From Impatiens glandulifera (taxonomy: Eukaryota; Streptophyta; Magnoliopsida; Ericales; Balsaminaceae), in contig NC_061863.1 in assembly GCF_907164915.1 (NCBI RefSeq), positions 40,707,382-40,771,381 on the forward strand: a stretch of 64,000 nt of DNA. Reading direction: 5' to 3'. A program made the translations under genes and the position numbers. The notes under the pieces were generated by a model, which saw only the letters and a program-made list of their open reading frames with translations, was not told the origin of the DNA and ran no database searches. Positions within the stretch are counted from its first letter, which is position 1, and the number at the start of each line of letters is the position of its first letter. Positions 24,362-39,300 of this stretch are shown here, piece after piece.

Positions 24362-25099
24362 ATGAACTCCAACTCCCTAGCAAAAAAGATTCTATTGGCA
24401 GATTTCAACTCAATCTACCAATATGAAGATCACGAGGTCAAAGAAATGTTCTTAGCCATAGAAAGAAGCGGGCTAAGAAGCTTCCTAGAAAACAGATTCA
24501 TTCTTGACTACCTAGTAGTCAAAGAATTCTTTCAGACCGGAAAAGAAGTGCATCGAGATATAATCGTTGCACAAGTCTACGGTCAGAAGTTCCTATTCAG
24601 CGAGACGTATTTCGCTGTATACTGCGGTTTGCCCAATGAAGGGGTAACCGACTTAACATACTCCCCGGTGACCATGGAAGAGATGTGTCGCCGGTTCTCA
24701 GGATCTGACATCCCGGTTAAACCCTGGGGTGCTAAAAGCCAACTTTCTCATAAGTACCAGCTTCTCTGTGAGATTCTGGGAAAGTCCGTCTTGGGCAGAG
24801 AGAAAAGTTACTACTACACCCAAAGAGTTTTCGAGATGATGATTGCTGTAACGGTTGGGACACCGGTTAACTAGTCCTGGATCATCTTCAGTAACCTGAA
24901 GAAGATGCTCCTCTCCAACAAAACCGGCTACGCTCCTCAACTGAGCGATTTTTGTGCAAGTATGGACATCCACTCCGGACCATTCGTAACTCTTCATCCA
25001 AGGCATGTGCTCACCAAGGAAAGAGTAGAAGAGATGATCGACCGGTGGGAAGCAGTGAAGGCTAGAAGAAATCAAGCGGCTGAGTCATCTAACGTCTAG
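24362..25099 (+). pseudogene. Extra gene 1: plant retrotransposon 3'-region protein, one stop
   Basis: The 245-codon frame is interrupted by a TAG at 24872-24874. Its two paralogs have Trp at this position, so TGG-to-TAG is likely. The shared pattern is an N-terminal D-F-N-S-I followed by S-G-L-R-S-F-L, then C-G-L-P-N-E-G-V, then H-K-Y-Q-L-L, then a conserved (N/D)-W near residue 172. No signal peptide, membrane segment or enzyme motif is visible. It resembles hypothetical 'putative plant transposon protein' ORFs known from plant genomes; the function is unknown. It sits where SIRE elements carry an env-like ORF, but I see no envelope features. Its 3' flank (TTTTGTTGTAC) matches that of gene 2. 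Confidence 0.75.
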
Positions 25100-25429
25100 C
25101 CTGTCCTTTTCTCTGTCCTATTTTATCTCTTTTCCAAAACCGGTAATTTTGTTGTACTACCGGTTTTGCACCTCAATTAATGAAGCACATTTTCTTCCTC
25201 TTTTATCCAAAATCTAAAGTCATAAATGTCCAAAACATTTAATGTGCCGTATCAAAATAAAATCAGATCACTCTTGGAAACACAAATATTCATTCTCAAT
25301 AAGCATGCCTGACTTGATTAGACAAGACATACCATTATTCTCTTGAAAAATCACAAAGTCATTAATGACTAGACACAAACGGCTAGATTTTTCAAAATAT
25401 CCTCATTAAATGCTCTCAATCGTTCCAAG

Positions 25430-25439
25430 CTATAAAAAG
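25430..25439 (+). promoter_or_regulatory. TATA box of extra gene 2
   Basis: CTATAAAAAG lies about 111 bp upstream of the ATG at 25542. Confidence 0.5.
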
Positions 25440-25541
25440 AGGCTCACTCCTTCATTTTTAAAACACGCCTTTTGCCTTTCTTCTCTCTAAAAACTTAAAA
25501 GTTCAGAAAATCCTTCTAAACCGTACTCACTACTCATCATC

Positions 25542-26303
25542 ATGTCTGCAGAACTCAGAAATACCCTTATCGTCGACTTCGAAGACATCAAAGATAGTGC
25601 ATACTATGAATGCATTTTTCAGCATATCATAGATTCTGGGCTCCAAGGCTTTCTTAAAGGTTCAGACACTATCCTCGTGGAGGAGGTGTGTGAATTCTTC
25701 AACAACGGTCATATTCTAGATGATGGCAGCATCCGCACCATCGTCGACGTTCAATTCCTTCAGTTTACTGAAGAGGAATTCGCCAACTTCTTTCACCTTC
25801 CGACCAAAGGTTTTTCGGACTTCCCAACACCGTTTCTACCGACTAAGGAAGACTTTTTCCAGATTTTCTCCTCTTCCAACGCTCCGATCAAGGACTTTGG
25901 AAAGAAAGAAACCCTCGCTCCTCACTACCAAATCCTGCATGACCTGGTTCAAAGGTCTATCATGGGCCAAATGCCTAACCAGAACTACAACCGGGAGGCG
26001 TTCGACATCATGATAGCCATCATTCGAAACTCGTCGATCAACTGGGCAACCTACCTCTTCAACAAACTGAAGCGGCTCATGACCGCTGCAAGGGGAAGGA
26101 CCAGTTTCGCTCCTCAAATCACCCGGTTCCTGTTGTCCAAACGCCGCAATCTTGAAACAGGTGTTCCGGTTGGACCATCCAACACTATCACCATACTCAT
26201 GATGCACAGGTGGATAACAAGAATTGAGGAACGGTCACCCGAAAACACCATGGAAAAGTGGTATGAAAGGAGGATGGAAGGGGGATGGTTCACAGAAGAC
26301 TAA
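25542..26303 (+). CDS. Extra gene 2: plant retrotransposon 3'-region protein, intact
   Basis: The uninterrupted 253-residue frame begins at an ATG preceded by a TC-rich leader. It is a full-length paralog of genes 1 and 3: D-F-E-D-I near the start, S-G-L-Q-G-F-L, F-H-L-P-T-K-G-F (about residues 90-97), H-Y-Q-I-L-H, and I-N-W-A-T-Y-L-F before a basic stretch. It ends with a Trp/Arg-rich tail. It is predicted soluble, mostly helical, with no transmembrane segment or catalytic motif I recognise. It is the only one of the three still open, so selection or recent origin is possible. The 3' flank TTTTGTTGTACGACC may be a shared polyadenylation context. Confidence 0.75.
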   Translation: MSAELRNTLIVDFEDIKDSAYYECIFQHIIDSGLQGFLKGSDTILVEEVCEFFNNGHILDDGSIRTIVDVQFLQFTEEEFANFFHLPTKGFSDFPTPFLPTKEDFFQIFSSSNAPIKDFGKKETLAPHYQILHDLVQRSIMGQMPNQNYNREAFDIMIAIIRNSSINWATYLFNKLKRLMTAARGRTSFAPQITRFLLSKRRNLETGVPVGPSNTITILMMHRWITRIEERSPENTMEKWYERRMEGGWFTED

Positions 26304-26609
26304 TTCCGTTTTGTCTTTCTTTTCCGGTTTCTGGTCATTTTGTTGTACGACCAAAACCGCTCAATGTTCACCATTTCCTTTATTTATGAAATATTTAATC
26401 CTCAAAGTCTTCGGTTTTTCATTTATATCTTTCTTTCCGGTTTCTTAAACTTATACACAAAAACCTAAGGTTAACTTAAACAATTCCTGTTAACAATTCT
26501 TCAAGTAAAACCGGAACTTCGAGCAAAAGTGAAAATTTTGAAAAACTTAACCGCCCACGGTTTTACCTCCCAAAGTTTACCGCCCATGGGTTTTCCGCAT
26601 TTACCGCCG

Positions 26610-26629
26610 AAAGTTACTGCAGTAACTTT
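26610..26629. promoter_or_regulatory. Perfect 20-bp palindrome in the gene 3 promoter
   Basis: AAAGTTACTGCAGTAACTTT is its own reverse complement and lies about 70 bp upstream of a TATA box. Possible operator-like site; the function is unknown. Confidence 0.6.
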
Positions 26630-26640
26630 TGGAGGGAAAA

Positions 26641-26652
26641 TTGGCGCCAAAA
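26641..26652 (-). promoter_or_regulatory. E2F-like site upstream of extra gene 3
   Basis: TTTTGGCGCCAA on the minus strand contains TTTGGCGC, matching the E2F consensus TTTSSCGC. It lies 45 bp upstream of the TATA box. Confidence 0.45.
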
Positions 26653-26696
26653 ACATCAAACGACGGTTCATCTTCCAACCGTTCGGAACCGCCATC

Positions 26697-26704
26697 TATA
26701 TAAG
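26697..26704 (+). promoter_or_regulatory. TATA box of extra gene 3
   Basis: TATATAAG lies 122 bp upstream of the ATG at 26819. Confidence 0.5.
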
Positions 26705-26818
26705 TTCACAACTTCTCATTCGACACTTGTGATTTCTCCCTCTACAAATCTCCAGATCTTCAAAAACTTTCTTCTCTCGAATCTTCATCTTTCTATATCC
26801 TTTCCTTTCAAAACTATC

Positions 26819-29695
26819 ATGGATCTAAGCAAAGCCCCTTTCCAATGGATGTTGCAAGTGGATTTCGCAGATATTGATGAACACGCCGATGATAAAAACA
26901 AGGTTGTTCTTCAACTTCTGAGAGATTCTGGGTTAGAGAAGTTTCTATCTGGTCCATTCACCATTTATCCGGCGGCGGTGACGGAGTTCCTGGCGACGGC
27001 GACGCTCACAAAGAGGAAGGTATCAGCCACAGTCAACGGGAAGGCCATTCTAATCACCGAGGAGTTATTTGCTGAAGCTCTCGGTCTGCCCAACACCGGT
27101 CTGGACCTAAATTAATCTAACCGCTGCAGAATCAAACGCTGTCCGGTTGGTAGTTTCCTTCTCAGATCAGGATCTGGTGATCCACTCTAGCCGGAGAAAT
27201 AAGCTAAAACCGGAATACAGATGGTTGCTGACTGTCATCGCCCGCTCAATCCAGGGAAGAGGAGGTAATTTCGACAACCTGACAAAACTCAAACTTAAGA
27301 TGCTGTTGGCCATCGTCCGCGGTGACAAGGTGGACTGGGGATACGTTATTTTCGAAGAATTTTGCTAGATGGTGATCAAGAAGGATGGCTGGGTTCAGGC
27401 CTTCGCAATGCAAATCGTCAAAATTCTTCAGTTTCTTAATGTGGAACTGGGTGAAGGTAAACCGCTTCCAATCATCAATATTCTTGACTCAGAGTCAATG
27501 ATTGAGAAACCGGAGAAAACGATCAAACCCAAGTCATCTAGAACAAAGTCGTCCAAAGGGACCAGTTCTTCGGCTCCGGCTGAAGAAGTAACCAAACAGA
27601 AGAAACCGGCAAGAAAAACAGTTGAAACTGAAGCCCCACAAGAACCGAAGAGGAGGAAGAAGGCGGCTGCAAGGAAGAGTTCCAACAAACCGGCGGACTC
27701 CGAGAAAACTCTTTCCTCGGATAATCCACTAGAAAGAACCGTAGACGTTTTTCAACCCACTCCCATCAACACTTTTGTTCCTACTCCTGTTCCATTTAAT
27801 TCTCCAAGGCAAACCGAATCCTCGGGGAGCCAAGAAAACAAGTCAGTTTCCAAGGAGGAAGCAGAGGTAAGCGTTCACTCTAAAACCTCCAAGTCTCCAA
27901 GCAAACGAATTGAAGAGGTATTAGTCGACGTGGGCTTAAACACCTCTAAAGCAATTGAGGATGTTATCCAAGACATTGCAAAGGAAACCGAGGACGATGT
28001 GTCAAGTCGTCGCAGATCAATCGATCAGGTTGAGATACCTGATCAGAGAGAAGTACAACCGGTCGAAGAAACGGCCAAAACAGCAGAGATTACACCTCCG
28101 GCTCAGGAGGGTAATCTTGAAGAACAGGAACCATCCGGTTCCGCAGGGGGCAAGACAGCTCCAGAAAACCGATCGGCTCAAGATGGGCCATCTGTCTCAG
28201 TCACAATACCTGAAGGTTCCGTTCAGGTCAACAAAGGCAAAGGGGTTCTCATCGAAGATTCAACGGTAATAGGAAAGGGTACGCTGCAAACCGGTCCTCA
28301 ACAAGAAGTTGTAACCGGGGACGAGGTTCCCTTTACCGCAGAGTATGAAGATGAAGTTTTCGAGGAACTTCTCAGGGATATGAACAAGGGTGCAAGTGAA
28401 GCGATAACTCCATATCTCATGTGGGTGAAGCTCCGGTGTGAAACAAAGATATCCGACATGGCTCCAGGTTTGAGCGGCAACAAATATTGGGACAGGCTCA
28501 TCAGGCTGGAAGAGAGGGCCCTCCAGTTAGCTCACACCGATCTCATCCAACCAGCTTTCAGTAAAACCGAAGTACTTCTTAAAAATGCTCGGTTGCAAGC
28601 GGTGGAGAATGCCTTTCAAGAAACTGAAGGAACGACGCTAACTCCGATTGAAATGAGAATGGCCGAACGGTTTCTCGCGGTGCGAGAACAGCTCGTACAA
28701 AATCTCGCTCATTTCGATATGCAGTGGAGGAAAGGTTGCCAAAGTCAACTCAATAATGCCGATCTACATCAAAGTAAGCCATTCTATGTGATCGGTGAGA
28801 CATCCGTAACAGCGGACAATCTGGAACAAGACTCTTCTCAAACTACTAAAGCGCAGGAAATGATCAAATAAAGCAAGCGGTGATTGAGAAAATTGATTCA
28901 TGCCTTGGAAGCTATAAAACCGCAACCGATGAGAGGATTGCAACGGCTGAAGATAATCTGTCCAATTCTATAAGGTCCATGATAGATACGGCTATGCAAA
29001 CCTCAGTCAAAACCTTGATCGCCGAGTCCATCCAAACCGCAACCGCTCCATTATTAGACATGCTGCAAGCAATGGCCATTCAAATTGGGAAGATGTCGAA
29101 AGCCCAAGTCAGCACAACTCAAACGCAAATCGAGTCTGATGCTGAAACCGCTAAGAGGCTGCAAGAAGAAGAAATGGAAAGAGAACGGTTGCAGAAGGAG
29201 ATTGAAGACAAGGATTATGAACTTGCCCAGAAGTGCAATGAGGAGGAACAGGCCAACATCCAGGTACCTCAACCGGCTCAACCGTCCCATTCAATGAATA
29301 CAAGGAATAAGAAGAAACGGAGCGCGGTTAAGAACGTAATCAAGCGGGCAGAACAAAGAGCAGTTGTACCAGTCGTGCTGAATGTGCAACCGATTGATGA
29401 AGAAGAAGAAGACACTGATGAACTTAACCAGCGGAAGAGAAGGGCAACTGAAGGCTCAACCGCAACTCCAAGCTTCAGACAAATTATTGCTCCGCCACCT
29501 CCTCCACCAAAACCGGTCTGTACTAGTTTTGGGTTCAAGAAAAAGGGTACCGGTCACTCAAGTGTATGGGCCGGAATGCTGATTGACGCTGCAAGACGTG
29601 ACAGGGAGTGGAAGGCCAGAGAAGAGGAAGAAAGAAGACGGTTTGAGAAAGAACTGGAAAAGGAGCTTCACAAGGGGGGACCATCCAAACCTTAA
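26819..29695 (+). pseudogene. Extra gene 3: long paralog with Ser/Lys-rich linker and coiled coil, broken
   Basis: The paralogous domain starts at 26819 (D-F-A-D-I, S-G-L-E-K-F-L, L-G-L-P-N-T-G-L) and hits a stop at 27113-27115. It resumes one frame over at about 27117 and crosses a TAG at 27366-27368. It then runs open for 500 codons to 28871 as a low-complexity Lys/Ser/Pro/Glu-rich region. After another shift the frame continues (28880-29695, 271 codons) with Ala/Glu/Lys-rich coiled-coil heptads, a run of prolines (P-P-P-P-P-P-K-P) and a charged tail ending at a TAA. I infer a single ancestral protein of about 950 residues. Coiled coils near the 3' end are also reported for SIRE env-like ORFs, but no membrane anchor is seen here. 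The function is unknown. Confidence 0.7.
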
Positions 29696-29995
29696 CATTT
29701 TTCTGTTCTCTCAAAACAATTTGTGTTTAAACTATGTTACTGAACTTGGCTACTTTATCATATTTATCTCCTCAAGTTTACACATGTTTTTCTCATGAAA
29801 AATCAAACTCAAGTTTTTCAAACCGGCCACTCATTACAAGTTTTGAATATTTATTCTAAATAATCAAAAAGGGAGAAATTGATAGAAAAATTAAGTAAGT
29901 TAATTTTTCTAACCGGCCAGTAAGCAAATTTTTCAAAACCGGCCACTCATTACAAGTTTTGAATATTTATTCTAAATAATCAAAAAGGGAGAAAT
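29696..29995 (+). other. 3' untranslated region with duplicated polypurine tract
   Basis: It contains CAAAAAGGGAGAAAT followed by TGATAGAAAAATTAAG twice: ending at 29879 and at 29995. The second marks the actual LTR start; a third copy lies inside the LTR at 30085. The repeat spacing is 116 and 89 bp. No gene. Confidence 0.8.
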
Positions 29996-31249
29996 TGATA
30001 GAAAAATTAAGTAAATTAATTTTGGAACCGGCCGCACATTACGAGTTTTGAACATTTATTCTAAATAATCAAAAAGGGAGAAATTGATAGAAAAATTAAG
30101 TAAGTTAATTTTGTGGAACCGACCAAGATGAACTAAACAGTTATTAACTTTCATATGCAGGTACAGATCAAAACCGGTTGCTGCTATACTTCAAAGAAAC
30201 CAGTTCCAAGTGATCAAGATAAAGATTAGAGGAACCGGTTTTCTCTTTCTCAAGCAACCGGTCAGCAGAGACAAAAGCTTACACACCAGCCGGATCATAC
30301 TGCACAAGACACAAAACCGGAAGATTCAAACTTCAAGGGTGACGTACCATGACGAAAGAAACGTGTCTTGAAAGAATAAAAGAAGATCAGATCCGATCGG
30401 AAGCATGCGAGGAAAGCAATAATGCTTTATTGATCCGAAGTTGACAACCTGAGGTGGATGTCCAGCACGTGTCCAAATCTGAAAACCGATTATGTCATCT
30501 TCTGCTCAGAGCTGCCTGCATGACTGTCAGGTGTTGAGGAAGGTGAAGCGTGCAAGCAATCTTCCTGCACCGGCGTGATAATGATCGACCAATCCAAAAG
30601 AGAGAGAAGAAAAGTGACCGTTAGCTCTTCTCAGCTATAAAAGGAAGATGAAGCGTCTTCATTTAATGCGAATCGATCTATTCAAGTGATAAGTTATAAA
30701 GATTCTAGAGAGATAAACTGTTACGATCAAAATCGGTGTGTCTAAAACCTGAAACTTTCTATATTGTGTTGTGTTGAGTTGTTATATTACATCAAAGTGT
30801 GAGTTTGGTGTAACCGGCGAGTAGCGAAGTTGGGCTCGACCGGAGGTATTATTTTAACTATAAAAGTTAGTGGAGATCCTTCTCATAATCTGAGAAGAAG
30901 GGGTGACGTAGGAGGATTTGCTCCGAACATCCATAAAAATCTTTGTCTCGTGCTCTTTGTTGCTTTCATTATCTAACCTCAAACTAATCATACTTCATAA
31001 ATCGGTCACTCATATCCATAAAACCGACTCCTCCTAAAACATCATCTAAAGTCGCATAAGTTGCTTCAACCTGAAACAGACATTTCCGCCCTTGAACCCG
31101 GTTCAAGAGTCTGTGACAGTTTGTGCAGTGCTGAGAACGGTTTTAGTCTCTAACCGGACTATCACCAAAGTGTTGTGTGTGTTGTAAGCGGCCACCCTTC
31201 CTGAAACCGGAAACACCCCGGTCCTCCAAGGGCGTCCCCGATCCTAACA
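29996..31249 (+). repeat. 3' LTR of the 14-kb element
   Basis: It is 1254 bp, runs TGATAG.. to ..CCTAACA, and pairs with 17256-18508. Its own TATA box and hairpin are retained. It is followed by the target duplication TATTA. Confidence 0.93.
30908..30928 (+). other. LTR hairpin, 3' LTR copy
   Basis: Same GTA-GGAG..CTCC-GAAC element as at 18167-18187. Confidence 0.6.
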
Positions 31250-34750
<3,501 letters not shown>

Positions 34751-35260
34751 TGAGTTGAACTATAAAAAAAATGTGGTTCGGGGCCAAATAACCAAAAATA
34801 AGTTGCACTCCTTTATCAGAACATCGGTGTTTTGACTATCTTCGTCGAGGGTTATGAGATCGAATTTATAGCTGATATCTCAAAAATTTAGGGAAAAAAA
34901 TCTTATTCCTTGAAATAAAAATCATCTCAAAGGACATAAAATATATTCAAAGCCTGCCCCAAATACATTTTGAATCCGAAAACATCATGATTCATTTAGA
35001 AGGATCGAGGTTCATTCCAATTTCGAAAAAAAAAGATAAAGAAGGATAAAAAATTGGGGGAGTGGGAATGTTTTTTTATCCAAAAATATGAATTATTTGT
35101 CCATAAATAAAACTTAAAACCGTCGACTAACAGATTTCAACTAGTTGCGAAGGACACTTTGAAAAAGAAAGGGAAACACTGATTATTTTGAAATATTTCC
35201 TTAAAAGGCAAAGATTCACGATCGATACTACAAAAGAAAAATAAGCAAAATCTAGTTTCA
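34751..35260. other. Unassigned spacer before the satellite
   Basis: The composition is more mixed than the AT-rich repeat. No gene or internal repeat was recognised. Confidence 0.4.
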
Positions 35261-36368
35261 TAAACCCTATCTATTGATATGTACATGAGATCGTTCATAC
35301 ACAATCCTATTTAAAAACTCTAATTGTAGGTAGGTGCCCAAAACCCTATCGGTTGAGTGCGATAAATCGTTCGTATATGATTTCGCTAAACACCCTAATT
35401 GTAGTTAGGTACCCAAAACACTATCTATTGATAGTTGTTATAGATCGTTCGTATACGATTTCGTTAAAAATCCTAATTATAGTTAGGTATCCCAAACCTT
35501 ATATGTCGATAGGTATAAGAGATTGTTCTTACAAGATCCCGTTCAGACCATAATTATAGTTAGGTATCTCAAACCCTATCTTTCGATACGAATGAGAGAT
35601 CGTTCGTACATGATCCTATTCAAACCCTAATTGTAGTTAGGTATTCCAAACCCTATCTTTCGATAGGTACGAGAGATTATTCGTACACGATCTCATTCAA
35701 ACCCTAATTGTAGTTAAGTATTCCTAACCCTATCTATCGATAGGTACGAGAAATCGTTCGTACACGATTTATTTGAAATCCTTGTTTGTTAACAAGTATT
35801 GAAATTATTTGTAAGATGATCAGTTAACAATATTGTATGTCGACAAGGACCTGAGATCATACGTACATGATCCAATGAAACCCCTATTTGTTGATAGGTC
35901 GAGACATTATTTGTATATGATTCCGTTAGAAATCTTATTTGTTGATAGGTGCGCTAATCGTTCGTACATGATTCCATCTGAAAAACTCTATCCATTGATA
36001 GATCGAGACATAATTTGTATATGATTCTATTAGAAATCTTATCTATTGATAGGTGCGTTATTCGTTCGTACACGATTTTGTTTGAAAACCCCTATCTGTT
36101 AATAGGTTGAGCCATCATTTGAATATGATTCCGTTAAAAATCAAATATGTTGATAAATGTGGTAATCATTCGTACACGATTTCGTCTGAAAATTCCTATT
36201 TGTTGATAGGTCAAGAGATTATTTGCATATGATTCTGTTAGAAATCATATATGTTGATAGGTGTGTTAATCATTCGTACACGATTCCATCTGAAAACCCT
36301 ATATGTCGATAGGTCAACACATCATTTGTATATGATTATGTTAGAAACCTTATTTGTTGATAGGTGCG
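35260..36368. repeat. Hairpin satellite A, part 1
   Basis: From 35260 to about 35800, seven units of 77 bp each carry three short inverted repeats: CCTATC..GATAGG, ATCGTTCGTACACGAT and CCTAATTGTAGTTAGG. From 35800 the unit becomes 104 bp with four hairpins in two alternating 52-bp halves; TGATAGGTGCG-type landmarks fall at 35944, 36048, 36152, 36256 and 36359. Non-coding; short reading frames across it are by-products of the repeat. Confidence 0.93.
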
Positions 36369-39300
36369 TGTATGCACTAAAAATTTACACTCCACTTTAT
36401 AATATTAAAATAATTATTTTAATTATTTTTTAATAAATAAAATTAAAATAATTAACCTCATGGACAAGAACCCAATTAAAACAATTAATTAGGATTAATT
36501 ATTATGGTAATTAATCAAATTAATTAAGGGTTAAAGCCAAAAAAAAAAAAAATTATTTGGGATAAATGTTGTACCTATTTTATTTAAAAATAATTTTATA
36601 AAAATTAAAGGGACAAAAATAAATAATTTAGAATGAATTATTGTAGTCATCTAAAAATAATTATTTATTTAACCCTAAAAATATATAAAAAAAATATTTG
36701 GTAAAATATTTTCCATAATTATTTTAATATTTTGTGCATTTAAAAAAAGTTCAAAATTAAAGGCAAAAGGGTGAAAAAAAATCAATTTCAAATAAACCTT
36801 TAAGGATTGAATAAAAATAAATATTAGTAATCTAATGCAGGCAAAACCCGAAGGATTCGTTGTAGTATGAATTATAGCCATCAGATGAGAAGCAATCGTG
36901 TTGCCCGTTTTAGATGAGGAGAAGCGTGTGCGCATCGTAGCGGATCAGGTACCACCCCGTCAGAACACTAACGGACCACCCAAACGCGATGATGCTTGAC
37001 GAAACGCCAAAAGAACGTCTGAATGCGTTCAAATCGACGTCGTTTTGAGTTCCACCTTCTTCTCCAACGCGACGCAGGAGCAGATAAGATCTAATCTTTT
37101 TAGAACTCTCTCGTTAGTCAACCTTTTTGGCTGATTTAAAGCCCAGAATGATCATTGTATGATGGTGATCATTCCTCCTACAAGAATAGGGATGATTCAT
37201 CCCTATTCCGGCTAACTTGAGAAAGAATAGCCAAAATACCATAAATGGAATTTGGCTTATTCAATCCAATTAAAGCCTCAACCGACCTTGGGAAGCTATA
37301 AATAACTCCCGAGTCAATCTGAAGGAAATAAATCTTCTCTCTACCTTCCAATTTTTTGAAAACTTTGGATAAGGTCTTAAAGCTTGGATCTGAGTATCCC
37401 AACAGCTTCCTAAGGTCTAAGGAGTGTTCTCCAATGCTTAGTAAGGATTCAATCTCTAATTCTTATTTCCAATTTAAATTTGAAATTTTTATATTTCAAA
37501 TTCCATAAGCTTGCATACTTGTTGTTTATGATGTTTTATGGTTGAATAATGATCCTAGGATCATTTAGAAACTACCTAGATAAGATAGAACCGATCAATC
37601 AATCATAATAACAAAAACCCAAATTTAAAATTTTAAAATCTAGAAATCGGGTTTGCTGTTTTGGGGCTAATTCTGTTGAATGACCGCCTAGAAAGCATCC
37701 CAATATGATTGTAATGATGTTGGGAAACTGTTTGGATCATTTTTGATATATATCGATCATGTTTGATCAAAATCAAAATTTCAAAATAATTGAAAACTTT
37801 GAGTTCTTCAATTGGTTCAAATAAGTAGTTATTGTTCTTATTTTGGTAACAATCAAGTATATGTAGTATAAGGAATCTATTGGATAGTTCCTTACACTTC
37901 AAAAAAGTTTTAAAATCAAAACCCCGATTTTTTTTATCACAAACTGTTTTGAACAAATTGATCATCATCTAGGTCGATTGATACCTTAAGATGATGATCA
38001 ACATGTTCCTAGGAGATTTGTGAAACTACCCAAGCTCTTGGATCAAGGAATTAGAGCAAAAAATTAATTAAAAAACCTAATTTTTTGTGTTCTTGAGATC
38101 CAATGTTTTTTAGCCTAGGATCGAGAGATCCGACCAAGGATCCTCGGTCCGGACCAAACCTAGGACCAAAACCTTGGGTTCGACTGATGTTCTTGAGCTA
38201 GGACCGAGAGATTCGACCAAGGATTCTCATCTAGGACAAAAATATCCAACCTTGGGACCGAGGATCCAAAACCTTTGATCGAGAGGTCTGAGTACGGGAC
38301 CGAGACACCCAAACTTTAGGACCGAGAATCCCAAACTTCTAGATCGATAGGTCTAACATTGGGATCAAGAATCCTAAACTTGGGACCAAGAATTCCTAAC
38401 CCAGGACCGAAGGACCTAGCCTAGAGTTAATCTAGGACCGAGAAGTTTATTCACCTCGACCAAGGGACTTAGCCCCAGGCTAACTCAGGACGGGATGGGT
38501 TTATACACTCAGACCAGTAATCTCAACCAAGGACCGAAAGTCCTTAACACATAGACCGAGGGTCTCCAGACCCCGACCAATAAAAACGAACCCAAGGCTT
38601 GGGCTCCGGTTCTAAGGCCTGTTTGGTTCCACTTTTCAAAACCCAAAATTATTTTTGTGATTTTGGAGTCCCAAACCATTTTCTAAACATCCTGAGAAAT
38701 TAGAAAATGATTTCAAAATATTTCAAGGATATTTTCACAAAATATATTTGAATAAGGCATGTTTGGTGTTTATTTATAAACCCTAACACCCTTAAAACGA
38801 TTGATGTTCTTCAGGTATAATCCTCCTTAGTTATCATTAACAACAAGTACCAGCATTTAAATATTGTTGTTTCAATATTTTAAATAACACTAAAACCTAG
38901 AAATATAACTAGGACATGAAGAATAATCGGTTAAAACTCCAACATTATACAACCAATTTTTAAAAGCCAACTTTATAAGTAAATACCGTTTTTAAAACGG
39001 TTACGGAGGATTAAGCACAAAAGCTTTTCCTGAGTATCACCAAACTACGAACTAAAAGAAAAACTCAATATATTTGTATACATATGCCAATTTTTATTGA
39101 TTTTCAAAAATTAATTGGCGACTATATTTAAAAAATAAATAATCTTTTAAATTAATTATGTTTAATTAATTTAAACTGGAGGATTTAAAAAAATCAAATT
39201 GTAATTTTGTTATTATAAATTCCCGGATTATTTAAAATTGAACCCGAAATTAATTATTTTTCAATTAATTTCAAAAGTTGTCAAAAATCAATAAATTATT

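Larger units (their letters stand above)
17256..31249 (+). mobile_element. SIRE-like copia retrotransposon, 14 kb, with three extra genes
   Basis: The element is 13,994 bp and flanked by the target duplication TATTA (17251-17255 and 31250-31254). A paralogous empty site is readable at about 33604-33650. It has 1253-bp and 1254-bp LTRs, a tRNA-iMet primer site, gag, pol (protease, integrase, reverse transcriptase, RNase H), then a 6-kb 3' region with three paralogous genes, and a repeated polypurine tract. By eye the LTRs differ at roughly 22 positions plus an indel (under 2%), so it is young. Several pol lesions make this copy defective. Confidence 0.93.

Noticed and set aside
23661..29695. 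Envelope gene in the 14-kb element
   Set aside because: The position fits a SIRE env-like ORF, but I see no signal peptide, transmembrane segment or fusion motif in any of the three genes.
35353..36433. Short plus-strand reading frames in the hairpin satellite
   Set aside because: They repeat with the satellite unit and have no protein features; they are by-products of the tandem repeat.
38620..38790. MITE edge suggested by GGCCTGTTTGGTTCC
   Set aside because: A similar GCATGTTTGGTGT lies nearby, but no inverted partner or target duplication was found.
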